A DNA stretch of 64,000 bases from Phocoena phocoena (taxonomy: Eukaryota; Chordata; Mammalia; Artiodactyla; Phocoenidae): the NCBI RefSeq assembly GCF_963924675.1, contig NC_089236.1, forward strand, positions 50,190,500 to 50,254,499, in the 5' to 3' direction. Of the stretch, positions 46,405 to 57,385 are shown piece after piece. The notes under the pieces were generated by a model. The model was not told where the DNA came from and made no database searches. It saw only the letters and a program-made list of their open reading frames with translations. The first letter of the stretch is position 1, and each line of letters begins with the position of its first letter. The position numbers and the translations under genes are program-made.

Positions 46405-46872
46405 GTGTGGCAGACATTCTAAGGAGGCTACCATGATCCTTAAGGTATTCATGCCTTTGTGTAATTCCTTCCCCCTGAGAGTAGAAACGACCTGTGGCTT
46501 GCTTCTAACCACTGGAAAGTGGCAACGTTGATTGGATGTGCATTATTACATGAGAGCGTAGAGCCCATTTACTGGAGTCCCCCTCTCTCAGTTGCTTTCA
46601 AGAAGCAGTCTGCCATGATTCCTACAACTACAAGGAGTGAATTCTGCCAACAAAGGGAGCCTGGAAACAGATCCATTCCCAGTTAAGTCTCTAGATGAGA
46701 ACCCAACTCATACAGGCTGACACCTTAATAATATCTTTATGAGACCCTAAGCAGAGGATGAGCTAAGCTGTGCTGGAACTCCTGATCTACAGAAACTGTA
46801 AGATAGTATATGCCTACTGTTTTAGGCCACCAAGATTGTGGTAATTTGTTCAGCAAAACATAAGCAACACAC
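46405..46872 (+). mobile_element. Solo LTR, MLT1 type (ERVL-MaLR)
   Basis: Starts 'gtggcagacattctaagg', continues with 'gaacccaactcatacaggct' and ends 'ttttaggccaccaagattgt' then 'ggtaatttgttcagcaaaac'. Diverged but with the MLT1 order. No internal part is present. Confidence 0.75.
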
Positions 46873-47029
46873 GGAGGTTCAAAGGGAATAATATATAATT
46901 ATAAACAGAAGGACAGTTTTCATTGAGGAGGTAGCAGTGTTACAGATGTTATGGATGTTAAGGAATGATTCTGATTTGAACACTTAGAGAGTAAGGCAAC
47001 AAAAGTCTCAAATTCAGGGAGCTATTAAA

Positions 47030-47655
47030 TTTAACTAAAAATGTTAAATTAATAAAAGTATGGTATGTCAATAAGAAACAGCTCATACTTAATGGTGATA
47101 ACTCAAAGATTTCCCACTAAGATTAAGTATAAGGCAAAATGTCCCCTTTCAACATCCATTCCACTTGAACATTCGACTGTAACTCCTTGCTAATGCAATA
47201 TGGCTAGAAAACATAAGGTATCCGTATTGCAAAGGAAGACATGAATCGGTCTTCTTTTCATGATCATCTATGTAGAAAATCCAAAAGAATCAGCAAAAAA
47301 ACTCCTGGAACGAATAAGCCACTATAGCAAGATTTCAAAATACAAGGTAAATCTATAAAAGTCAATTTCTTTCCTATATACCAACAATAAACAAGTGGAA
47401 TTTGACATTTAAAACACAATAACATTTATATTCACACCTAAAAATTGAAATACTTAGAAATAAATAAAGCAAAATACATATAAGATATCTATGAGGAGCT
47501 ATAAAACTCACGAATGAAATCAAAGAAGAACTAAATAAATGGAGAGAGAGTACACGTTCCTGGACTGCATGACTCAGACTCAATACTGTCAAAATGTCAT
47601 TTCTTCCAAACTTGATCTGTAGATTCAATTCACTCCCAATCAAAACAACAGCAAG
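47030..47655 (+). mobile_element. Old L1 ORF2 (host of nested insertions), left part
   Basis: Old plus-strand L1 reverse-transcriptase region: 'cagctcatacttaatggtga', 'agaaaatccaaaagaatcag', 'ttcctatataccaacaataa' and 'cactcccaatcaaaacaaca', reaching 'cagcaag' at 47649-47655. The reading continues at 53514 with 'cagcaagttac'. Everything between was inserted later. Confidence 0.85.
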
Positions 47656-47866
47656 GGCTTCCCTGGTGGCGCAGTGGTTGAGAGTCCACCTGCCGATGCA
47701 GGGGACACGGGTTTGTGCCCCGGTCTGGGAGGATCCCACATGCCGTGGAGCGGCTAGGCCCGTGAGCCATGGCCGCTGAGCCTGCGCGTCCGGAGCCTCT
47801 GCTCTGCAACGGGAGCGGCCACAACAGTGAGAGGGCCGTGTACCGCAAAAAAAAAAAAAAAAAAAA
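47656..47866 (+). mobile_element. CHR SINE, plus strand, at shared insertion site
   Basis: Young CHR SINE with an A-tail of about 20 bases. TSD '(aa)cagcaag' at 47647-47655 and 47865-47873. The right copy also serves as the left TSD of L1-B. The 179-codon minus-strand frame at 47374-47913 runs through this SINE and the flanking L1. Confidence 0.93.
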
Positions 47867-47890
47867 CAGCAAGTTGTTTTTATTTTTTTT

Positions 47891-47950
47891 AATAAAAGGG
47901 AAAAATAAGACATTTATTGATTTTATGGGTCTTTTTTATTCTTTTGAGAG
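47891..47950 (-). other. 3'-transduced segment of L1-B
   Basis: On the minus strand, 60 bases of non-L1 sequence lie between the L1 poly(A) (47951-47960) and a second poly(A) (47877-47890). An AATAAA (47918-47913) lies about 23 bases before the second poly(A), the expected spacing for 3' processing. The TSD lies outside it, so it came with the element. Confidence 0.8.
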
Positions 47951-48349
47951 TTTTTTTCTTAACATCTTTACTGGAATATAACTGCTTTACAATGTTGTGT
48001 TAGTTTCTGGTGTATAACAAAGTGAATCAGCTATATGTATACGTATAGTCCCATATTCCCTCCCTTTTGCATCTCCGTCCCACCCTCCCTATCCCACCTC
48101 TCTAGGTGGTCACAAAGCACCGAGCTGATCTCCTTGTGCAATGCAGCTGCTTCTCACTAGCTATCGATTTTATATTCGGTAGTGTATATATGGCAGTGCT
48201 ACTCTCTCACTTCATCCCAGCTTACCCTTCGCCCTCCCCATGACCTCAAGTCCATTCTCTACATCTGCGACTTTATTCCCGTCCTGGCCCTAGGTTCTTC
48301 AGAACCATTTTGTTGTTTTATTTTTAGATTCCATATATATGTTAGCACA

Positions 48350-51300
48350 GAGTATTTGTTTTTCTCTTTCTGACTTACTTCACTCTGGTCCATCCACTTC
48401 CATCCACTTCACTACAAGTAACTCAATTTCGTTTCTTTGTACGGCTGAGTAATATTCCATTGCATATATGTGCCACATCTTCTTTATCCATTCATCTGTC
48501 AACGGACACTTAGGTAGCTTCCATGTCCTGGCTATTGTAAATAGAGCTGCAATGAACATTGTGGTACATGACTCTTTTTGAATTATGGTTTTCTCAGGGT
48601 GTAGGACCAGTAGTGGGATTGCTGGATCATATGGTAGTTCTATTTTTAGTTTTTTAAGGAACCTCAATACTGTTCTCCATAGTGGCTGTATCAATTTACA
48701 TTCCCACCAACAGTGCAAGAGGGTTCCCTTTTCTCCACACCCTCTCCAGCATTTATTGTTTGTAGACTTTTTGATGATGGCCATTCTGACTGGTGTGAGG
48801 TGATACCTCATTATAGTTTTGATTTGCATTTCCCTAGTGATTAGTGATGTTGAGCATTCTCTCATGTGTTTCTTGGCAATCTGTATATCTTCTTTGGAGA
48901 AATGTCTATTTAGAAATATTTGCTCATTTTTGGATTGGGTTGTTTGTTTTTTGGATATTGAGCTACATGAGCTGCTGGTATATTTTGCGGTTTAATCCTT
49001 TGTCAGTTGCTTCGCTTGCAAATATTTTCTCCCATTCTGAGGGTTATCTTTTCATCTTGTTTATGGTCTCCTTTATGGTGAAAAAGCTTTTAAGATTCAT
49101 TAGGTCCCATTTGTTTATTTTTATTTTTATTTCCTTTTCTCTAGGAGGTGGATCAAAAAGGATCTTGCTGTGATTTATGTCATAGAGTGTTCTGCCTATG
49201 CTTTCCTCTAAGAGTTTTATAGTGTCTGCCCTTACATTTAGGTCTTTAACCCATTTTAAGTTTATTTTTGTGTATGGTGTTAGGGAGTGTTCTAATTTCA
49301 CTGTAGCTGTCCAGGTTTCCCAGCACCACTTATTGAAAAGTCTGTTTTTTCTCCATTGTATATTCTTGCCTCCTTTATGAAAGATAAGGTGACCATATGT
49401 GTGTGGGTTTATCTCTGGGCTTTCTATCCTGTTCCATTGATTTATATTTCTGTTTTTGTGCCAGTACCATACTGTCTTGATTACTGCAGCTTTGTAATAT
49501 AGTCTGAAGTCAGCGAGCCTGATACTTCCAGTTCTGTTTTTCTTTCTCAAGATTGCTTTGGTTATTCAGGGTCTTTTGTGTTTCCATACAAACCGTGAAA
49601 TTTTTTGCTCTAGTTCTGTGAAAAATGTCGTTGGTAGTTTGATAGGGATTGCATTGAACCTGTAGTTTGCTTCAGTTAGTATACTCATTTTCACAATGTT
49701 GATTCTTCCAATCCAAGAACATGGTATATCTGTCCATCTGTTTGTATCGTCTTTAATTTTTTTCATCAGTGTTTTATAGTTTTCTGCATACAGGTCTTTT
49801 GTCTCCTTAGGTAGGTTTATTCCTAGGTATTTTATTCTTTGTTGCAGTGGTAAATGGGAGTGTTTCCTTAATTTCACTTTCAGATTTTTTATCATTAGTG
49901 TATAGGAATGCAAGAGATTTCTGTGTATTAATTTTGCATCCTGCTACTTTATCAAATTCATTGATTAGCTCTAGTAGTTTTCTGGTAGCATCTTTAGGAT
50001 TCTCTATGTGTAATATCATGTCATCTGCAAACAGTGACAGTTTTACTTCTCTTTGCTAATTTAGATTCCTTTTATTTCTTTTTATTCTCTGATTGCTGTG
50101 GCTAAAACTTCCAAAACTATGTTGAATAAGAGTGGTGAGAGTGGGCCTCGTTGTCCTCTTCCTGATCACAGAGGAAATGCTTTCAGTTTTTTACCACTGA
50201 GAACGATGTTGGCTGTGGTTCTGTCATATATGGCTTTTATTACGTTGAGGTAGGTTCCCTCTATGACTACTTTCTGGAGAGTTTTTATCATAAATGGGTG
50301 TTGAATTTTGTGCATTTTTCTCCAACTATTGAGATTAACATATGTTTTTTCTCCTTCAATTTGTTAAGATGGTACATCACATTGATTTGCGCATATTGAA
50401 GAATCCTTGCATTCCTGGGATCAACCCCACTTGATCATGGTGTATGATCCTTTTCATGTGCTGTTGGATTCTGTTTGCTAGTATTTTGTTGAGGATTTTT
50501 GTATCTATGTTCATCAGTGATATTAGCCTGTAGTTTTCTTTTTTTGTGACATCTGTGTCTTGTTTTGGTATCAGAGTGTTGTTGGCCTCGTAGAATGAGT
50601 TTGGGAGCATTCCTCCCTCTGCTATATTTTGGAAGAGTTTGAGAAGGATAGGTGTTAGCTCTTCTCTAAATGTTTGATATAATTCGCCTGTGAAGCCATC
50701 TTGTCCTGGGCTTTTGTTTGTTGGAAGATTTTTAACCACAGTTTCAATTTCAGTGCTTGTGATTGATCTGTTTATATTTTCTATTTCTTCCTGGTTCAGT
50801 CTCGGAAGGTTGTGCTTTTCTAAGAATGTGTCCATTTCTTCCAGGTTGTCCATTTTATGGGCATATAGTGGCTTGTAGTAATCTCTCATGATCCTATGTA
50901 TTTCTGCAGTGCCAGTTGTTACTTCTCCTTTTTCATTTCTAATTCTCTTGATTTTTCTCCTTTTTTTTCTCGATGAGGTTGGCTAATGGTTTATCAGTTT
51001 TATTTATCTTCTCAAAGAACCAGGTTTTAGTTTTATTGATCTTTGCTACTGTCTCCTTCATGTCTTTTTCATTTATTTCTGATCTGATCTTCATGATTTC
51101 TTTCCTTCTGCTAACTTTGGGTGTTTTTTTTTTTGTTGCTGTCCTTCTCTAATTGCTTTAGGTGTAATGTTGTTTATTTGAGATTTTTTCTTGTTTCTTG
51201 AGGTAGGATTCTATTGCTATATACTTCCCTCATAGAACTGTTTTTGCTGCATCCCATAGGTTTTTGGTCGTCGTGTTTTCATTGTCATTTGTTTCTAGGT

Positions 51301-51658
51301 ATTTTTTGTTTTCCTCTTTGATTTCTTCAGTGATCTCTTGGTTATTTAGTAGTGTATTGTTTAGCCTCCACGTGTCTGTATTTTTTTTACAGTTTTTTCC
51401 CTGTAACTGATATCTAGTCTCATAGTGTTGTGGTCAGAAAACATACATGTTATGATTTCAATTTTCTTAAATTTACCAAGGCTTGATTTGTGACCCAAGA
51501 TATGACCTATCCTGGAGAATGTTCCATGAGCACTTGAGAAGAATGTATTCTGTTGTTTTTCGATGAAATATCTTATAAATATCAATTAGTCCATCTTGTT
51601 TAATGTGTCATTTAAAGCTTGTGTTTCCTTATATATTTTCATTTTGGATGATATGTCC
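48350..51658 (-). pseudogene. L1-B ORF2 pseudogene, lacking the endonuclease N-terminus
   Basis: Fragments on the minus strand: early RT 50889-50377 ([40 protein letters not shown]), central RT 50019-49807 ([19 protein letters not shown]), then 49913-49566, 49550-49044, and the C-terminal 48865-48380 ([19 protein letters not shown]). The intervals between them are broken by stops and frameshifts. The first part of the endonuclease is deleted, so no complete ORF2p could be made even without the stops. Confidence 0.9.
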
Positions 51659-51659
51659 A

Positions 51660-53513
51660 TCCAAGGTTGGTTCAGTGGGTTGTGTAGGTTTCCTGGTGGA
51701 GGGCACTGGTGCCTGTGTTCTGGTGGGTGGGGCTAGATCTTATCTTTCTGGTGGGCAGGGCCAGGTCTGGTGGTGTGTTTTGGGGTGTCTGTGAACTTAG
51801 TATGATTTTAGGCAGCCTCTCTGCTAATGGGTGGGGCTGTGTTCCTGTCTTGCTAGTTGTTTGGCATGAGGCATCCAGCACTGGAATTTGCTGGCCATTG
51901 GGTGGAGCTGGGTCTTAGCACTGAGATGGAGATCTCTGGATAGCTCTCACCAATTGATATTACTTGGGGCCAGGAGCTGTCTGGTGTTCCAATGTCCTGA
52001 ACTTGGCTCTCCCACCTCAGAGACTCAGGCCTGACACCAGGCCAGAGCACCAAGACCCTGTCAGCCACAAGGCTCAGAAGAAAAGCGAGAAAAAGGGAAC
52101 GAAAAAAATAATAAATTTTTAAAAATTTAATTATTAAAAAAAATTTAATTACTAAAATAAAAAAGTAATAATTTTTTAAAAAAGGGAGCAAGCAAACCAA
52201 TAAACAAATCTACCAATATAACAAGTGCTAAATACTATACTAAGATAAACATAAAAATCAGAAACAAGTCAGTTGCAGACAGCAAACCCCAAGTCTACAG
52301 TTGCTCCCAAAGTCCACTGCCTCAATTTGGGATGATTCGTTGTCTATTCAGACATTCCACAGATGCAGCGTACATCAACTTGATTATGGGGACTTAATCC
52401 GCTGCTCCTGAGGCTGCTGGAAGAGATTTCCCTTTCTCTTCTTTGTTGGCACAGCTCCTGGGGTTCAGCTTTGGATTTGGCCCAGCCTCTGCGTGTAGGT
52501 CGCCCTCAGGGTTCTGTTTCTGCCCGGAAAGGACAGGGTTAAAGGAGCAGCTGATTTGGGGGCTCTGGCTCACTCAGGCGGGGGGGGAGGGAGGGATACG
52601 GATGCGGGGCGAACCTGCGGTGCCAGAGGCCAGTGTGACGTTGCACCAGCCTGAGGTGCGCTGTGCGTTCTCCCAGGGAAGTTTTCCCTGGATCACAGGA
52701 CCCTGGCAGTGGCGGGCTGCACAGGCTCCCGTGGGTGTGTACATAGTGATCTGCGCTTGCACACAGGATTCTTGGTGGCAGAGGCAGCAGTGTTAGAGTT
52801 TCATGCCCGTCTCTGGTGTCTGAGCTGTGACCTGTGGCTCGCGCCTGTCTCTGGAGCTCGTTTAGGCGGTCATCTGGCTTCTTTGGGCAGACGGGGAAGG
52901 AATCCCCTCTCCTCTCACACCCCGAAATAATGGTCTCTTGCCTCTTAGTTAGGTCCAGACTTTTTCCCAGACTCCCTCCCGGCTAGCCGTGGTGCACTAG
53001 CCCCCTTCAGGCTGTGTTCACGCCACCAGTCCTCTCCTTGGGATCCGACCTCCAAAGCCCAAGCCTCAGCTCCCAGCCCCGCCCGCCCCAGCGGGTGAGC
53101 AGACAAGCCTCTCGGGCTGGTGAGTGCTGGTCAGCACTGATCCTCTGTGCGGGAATCTCCCCACTTTGCCCTCCGCACAACAGTTGCTGCGCTCTCCTCC
53201 GTGGCTCCGAAGCTTCCCCCGTCCGCCACCTGCAGTCTCTGCCCACGAAGGGGCTTCTAGTGTGTGAAAACCTTTCCTCTTTCACAGCTCCCTCCCACTG
53301 GTGCAGGTCCCATCCCTATTCTTTTGTCTCTGTTTTTTCTTCTGCCCTACCCAGGTGTGTGGGGAGTTTCTTGTCTTTTGGGAGGTCTGAGGTCTTCTGC
53401 CAGCGTTCAGTAGGTGTTCTTTAGGGGTTGTTCCACGTGTAGATGTATTTCTGATGTATCTCTGGGGCGGAAGGTGATCTCCGCATCTTACTCCTCCTCC
53501 ATCTTGTACGTTC
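51660..53513 (-). promoter_or_regulatory. L1-B complete 5' UTR promoter with YY1-like start motif
   Basis: The GC- and CpG-rich 5' UTR starts at about 53513. A YY1-like motif AAGATGGAG (minus strand, 53505-53497) lies within the first 20 bases. In human L1 a YY1 site at the same place directs accurate transcription start (established knowledge). The UTR is full length, so unlike most copies this one could have started transcripts. A G-run tract lies on the plus strand at 52579-52598. Confidence 0.75.
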
Positions 53514-54170
53514 CAGCAAGTTACTTTATGAATATGAACAAACTGATTCTAATGTTTATATGGTAACACAAAAGACCCAGAATAGTCAACACAATATTGA
53601 AGGAGAGCAAAGCTAGAGGACTGATACTACCCAACTTCAAGACTAACTATAAACCTACAGTAATCAAGACAGTTCGGTATTGGTCAAACCATGAAAAGAC
53701 ATGCAGGAAACTTAAATGCATATTACTAAGTGAAAGAAGCCAATCTGAGAATGTGCCATATTGTATGATTTTTACCTATAATGACATTCTGGAAAAGATG
53801 AAACTATGGGGACAATAAAAAGGATCAGTGGTTGCCTGGGGACAGGGAATAGATAAATAGGCAAAGCACAGAGAAAGTAAAAATACTCTGCATTATATTA
53901 TAATGATGGATATATGTCATTATATATTTGTCCAAGCATAACATCAAGAGTGAACCCTAAGGTAAAACTATGGATTTTGAGTGATTATGATGTGCTGATG
54001 TAGGTTTATCTTTGGTAACAAAATGTACCATTCTGGTGAGCGATGTTGATAAAGGTGGAGGCTATATAGTGTGGCAACAGAGGGTACGTGGGAAATCTCT
54101 ATACCTTCCTTCAATTTTATTAGAAATCTAAAACTGCTGTAAGAAATAAAGTCTTCTTTTAAAAAAATAA
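53514..54170 (+). mobile_element. Old L1 ORF2/3' UTR, right part
   Basis: Continues the host L1 from 47655: 'cagcaagttactttatgaat', 'aaaagacccagaatagtcaa', 'taaacctacagtaatcaag', then 3' UTR-like text to 'gaaataaagtcttcttttaa' and an A-rich end. A piece between 'ggtattggtcaaac' and 'catgaaaagacatgcagg' appears deleted. Confidence 0.8.
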
Positions 54171-54174
54171 GAAA

Positions 54175-54940
54175 CAGCCATAGCCCGGGCTGCCTAAAGT
54201 AAAGGTATACCCCTGGAAGAAGTAACCAATATTCTCCGCAGGGTAACCCTAATTATTACACTGAAGAGTTTGTAATTTATTTGAAGAGTAAATAGGGAGT
54301 CACTGACGATTTTTGAACTGGCAATGATGTGACCAGAATGTCTTCAGAGAAGATGATTCTGGAAATACAAAGCCTAAACATTATGTTGGAGAAAGGAGAA
54401 AGCCCACAGGAATCTAGAGCAACTGAGTGAAGAAAAGGTTGAGTTAGAGGAGTGAGAAGGAGGAACTGTAGTGGAAGAAGTTTCCAGAAACATGCACAAG
54501 TAGAAGTGAAAGAGCCTAGCAGCTGCTCAGCATGAAAGAGCAGAGTTGACTCGAAGGTTTCAAACCTAAGCTTCTTAGGTAAAAAAAGATCAGATAAAAA
54601 AAGATCCATGAATGGTGACAGGAAAGGAAGGCAGAGGAGCTATTAAACTACATGATGGCACTGCTGCCAGGCATTTTTATCAATGTGTCTTGATGAAAGA
54701 GTCTCATCCAAACGTGCAAGTACCTCACCGAAAATGTCTCACAACAAAGCAAAATAGTTCTAGGTGGCACTTCTGGAAATAAGAGTGAATCAAATACTGT
54801 TATCAGCTACGTCCACACCATGTCCCCTAACATTTAATATGCATGACTTTGGATAAAATATGAGTTGGAGTTAATAATTTTGTTATCATTATACTACATT
54901 TCTCTAATGTATATGCAACGTGAATTTTTAAAAATATAAT
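54175..54940. other. Unique stretch, no gene seen
   Basis: The minus-strand 110-codon frame at 54277-54609 is leucine- and phenylalanine-rich with no recognised domain. No repeat is recognised. Confidence 0.4.
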
Positions 54941-54943
54941 GAG

Positions 54944-55317
54944 TAGGGCTTCCCTGGTGGCGCAGTGGTTAAGAATCCACCTGCCAGTGCAGGGGACACG
55001 GGTTGGAGCCCTGGTCTGGAAAGATCCTACATGCCGTGGAGCAACTAAGCCCGTGTGCCACAACTATTGAGCCTGCGCTCTAGAGCCCGGGAACCACAAC
55101 TACTGAGCCCGCACGCCGCAACTACTGAAGCCCACGTGCCTAGAGCCTGTGCTCCACGACAAGAGAAGCCACCACGATGAGAAGTCTGCGTACCACAGTG
55201 AAGAGTAGCCCCCGCTCGCCGCAGCTAGAGAAAGCCCATGTGCAGCAACAAAGACCCAACACAGCCAAAATAAATAAATTTAAAAATTAAAAAAAAAAAA
55301 TTTATATATATATATAT
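54944..55317 (+). mobile_element. CHR SINE (long form) with (TA)n tail
   Basis: Head 'gggcttccctggtggcgcag' and an extended body with 'cacaactactgag' units. The tail passes from A-rich into (TA)n. TSD 'atataatgag' at 54934-54943 and 55318-55327. The tail-adjacent (TA)n at 55302-55322 merges with the TSD. Confidence 0.92.
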
Positions 55318-55327
55318 ATATAATGAG

Positions 55328-57190
55328 CTATCAGACACCTATCTTCAATGATGAGTGAAAAAAATTGAGTTTCCGATTTTCAGCAAGCTAATTATAGGTC
55401 ACCAGATTACAGGTAATTCAGAAAAGCTACAAAATCCAACATCTCTATTTCCTCCATCACAGACATTGAAACCACTGTGACAATGCTGTCATTCTCCTTT
55501 TTGAGACCAAGGCAGAATGGCAGGCTCTAAATAATGCATAAGCTACTAACATTCCTGCTCATATCCCTTTCAAAAAATGGTGAAGTGTCTCTTTTATAGT
55601 CCACAAAGAATTGAAATCATATGGTGAATCCTGATAATTGCTTTCAGGAGGAGCACTTGGCAGGAGCTGCAGGTTCTTCAGTTCGCCCATGGTGGGAACA
55701 CAGACTGCCACTGCATACAGATGAGGACAGCAGACAGCGCCCAGAGAACCTCCTGGCTGCAGAATTTTCCCAGGGCTGGACGAATCCACACCAGGTTAAA
55801 ATCCTGCCTCTACCTCTTCCTCACCAATTGGCATTTCCCTCACCCACTTCATTCCTGTCCTGTGAAGTCAGGTTAGTAGTTTACACAAGTCAGCAGTGCT
55901 CCTGGAGAAACGGACAACTCTTTCCTTTACCTCTGAATACAGATCCCAGGCTAAGTAGATGGAAAACAGAAAAAAAAGTAGAATCAATGTATCAATTAGC
56001 ACTAGCTCTCAACTACTGGCTGCACAGACACACAATGACATTTCAATGTTTCCCTGAGAGTCGGACCAGAGAAGATCTACGGACAGAGATGAAGCGCTGA
56101 GGGGAAACAGCCACTGCCCAAGTGTAATGTGTCCCGCCCCTTTGCTCTCTTCTGTCTCTGGATCCTCCCTAGGCTTCCAACTTGCTGAACAATTTTTTCC
56201 AGATCACACTAACCAAAATATCTCACTGTGGTTCCTGAATTCATAGTAACTCTAAGAGCAAGATCCTCCACTATGAGATTTCTTATAGTGTTGCTTTGTT
56301 TTTCCATTTATTGGGTGTATATGACTTACTTTCTCTACCAGGTAAAGGCCATAAGATAGAGAATGTATTATCTCCTGGTTACCACCTAGATTCCTTCCTG
56401 GTCACAGTACTAGGAACATACGAGATTTTCAATAAATATTAGTGAAACAAAAATTAATTTTAGAAAAACCGCTCTCCTTGGAGGAAGAGATTAGTAAGAT
56501 GTACAGGGTTTCCCAGAGAGTAACCATGTTATTGTACTCTTACATCAAGAGAGGTCGATGTAATTCCTATTAGGGGAAGAGGAGTAAGCTGGGAATTAGG
56601 GGCTGAAAACTTCACGCTGCCCATGGTGCATTCACTGCTAGGGCCAAATGTTTCAATTTAGCCTAAGACCATAGAAAGTTTACTATTCAACAGAGATTTA
56701 CATGTTAAAGATTATAAAGACAAATCAATTTATCAAGGCATATTATTTTATTATTTGCATGACTTTCTTTTGGAAATGTATTTTCTAGTCATTTCTCTTC
56801 CTAGTCACCCAGCACAGCTTAGTCTCTTGTCTCATAGCCCTGGGTGCTAACATATTGGTTGGCTGATATCACACATGCAGTGGTAAATGATCCTGAAGTC
56901 TACTTTGTGTGTGAAGAAACAGGCACAAAAGGGCCAAGTATTTTGCCCGTGGCCTCATAACGTAACAGCAGACGTCACAAACTGAGTCTTGTTCTTCTGT
57001 GACATACGTATATTTAGTCTTCAGTCAACACGTACTACAGAGGTGTGAAGTACGTTACAGACCTGCTTTTGAGATCCTACACCTACCTGATTTGGGGCAA
57101 CTCACTTTATCTCTCTACCATCCAGTTTCGACATTAAAAAAGAGGACAATTCCTAATAGGCAGACATATTATAATTGGAGATACGTCTAG
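55328..57190. other. Mostly unique stretch containing an orphan ORF
   Basis: No repeat is recognised with confidence. It contains the 159-codon open frame at 55621-56100, described separately. The remainder shows no exon or RNA gene. Confidence 0.4.
55621..56100 (+). CDS. Unrecognised 159-codon ORF with an exon-like segment
   Basis: The frame begins MVNPDNCFQEEHLAGAAG and ends REDLRTEMKR. No domain, signal peptide or repeat is recognised. Inside it, 55648-55794 is bounded by an acceptor-like 'ttgctttcag' and a donor-like 'CAGGTTAAA', is exactly 147 bp (49 codons), and is in phase 0 at both ends with this frame. A second frame of 76 codons is open on the minus strand over the same DNA, which argues that local composition keeps frames open. 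Real coding is unproven. Confidence 0.15.
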   Translation: MVNPDNCFQEEHLAGAAGSSVRPWWEHRLPLHTDEDSRQRPENLLAAEFSQGWTNPHQVKILPLPLPHQLAFPSPTSFLSCEVRLVVYTSQQCSWRNGQLFPLPLNTDPRLSRWKTEKKVESMYQLALALNYWLHRHTMTFQCFPESRTREDLRTEMKR

Positions 57191-57192
57191 AA

Positions 57193-57385
57193 CAGTGGTT
57201 CTCAAACTTCAGAGTCCATTAGCGTCACCTGCAGGCTTGTTAAAAGACAGGTTTCTGGGTTCCACCCCTCAATATTTTGATTTTGTAGCTCAGGAGTGGA
57301 GGCCAAAAATCTGAATTTCTATTAAGTTGATGAGGTGACGCTGATGCCGAGGGTCTAGGGACCACACTTCGAAAAGCTTTGGTCT
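57193..57385 (+). mobile_element. hAT-Charlie MITE (MER20/MER5 type)
   Basis: Starts 'cagtggttctcaaacttcag', with 'gcttgttaaaagacaggttt', 'gggttccacccctcaatatt' and 'gacgctgatgccgagggtc', and ends 'ccacacttcgaaaagctttg'. The termini are imperfect inverted repeats. Confidence 0.85.

Larger units (their letters stand above)
47876..53513 (-). mobile_element. L1-B: full 5' end, ORF1-deleted L1 with 3' transduction, minus strand
   Basis: About 5.6 kb, bounded by a 9-bp TSD 'cagcaagtt' at 47867-47875 and 53514-53522. On the minus strand the 5' end is complete ('gtacaagatggaggaggag' at the start of the UTR). The 5' UTR runs to about 51660 and then joins directly to the middle of the ORF2 endonuclease. 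By comparison with L1-A about 1.5 kb is missing, covering all of ORF1 and roughly the first 147 codons of ORF2. After the L1 poly(A) (47951-47960) come 60 bases of other DNA and a second poly(A). ORF2 carries stops and frameshifts. Confidence 0.92.

Noticed and set aside
47374..47913. 179-codon minus-strand ORF
   Set aside because: It runs through a CHR SINE and flanking old L1. The peptide contains the translated SINE that recurs in other frames at 5.6, 6.6, 17.7, 35.1 and 37.4 kb.
51640..51680. L1-B deletion as an RNA-splicing product (spliced retrotransposed element)
   Set aside because: Compared with L1-A, the upstream side of the junction is not followed by GT in the sense direction, so a standard donor is missing. 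Kept only as a weak alternative to a microhomology deletion.
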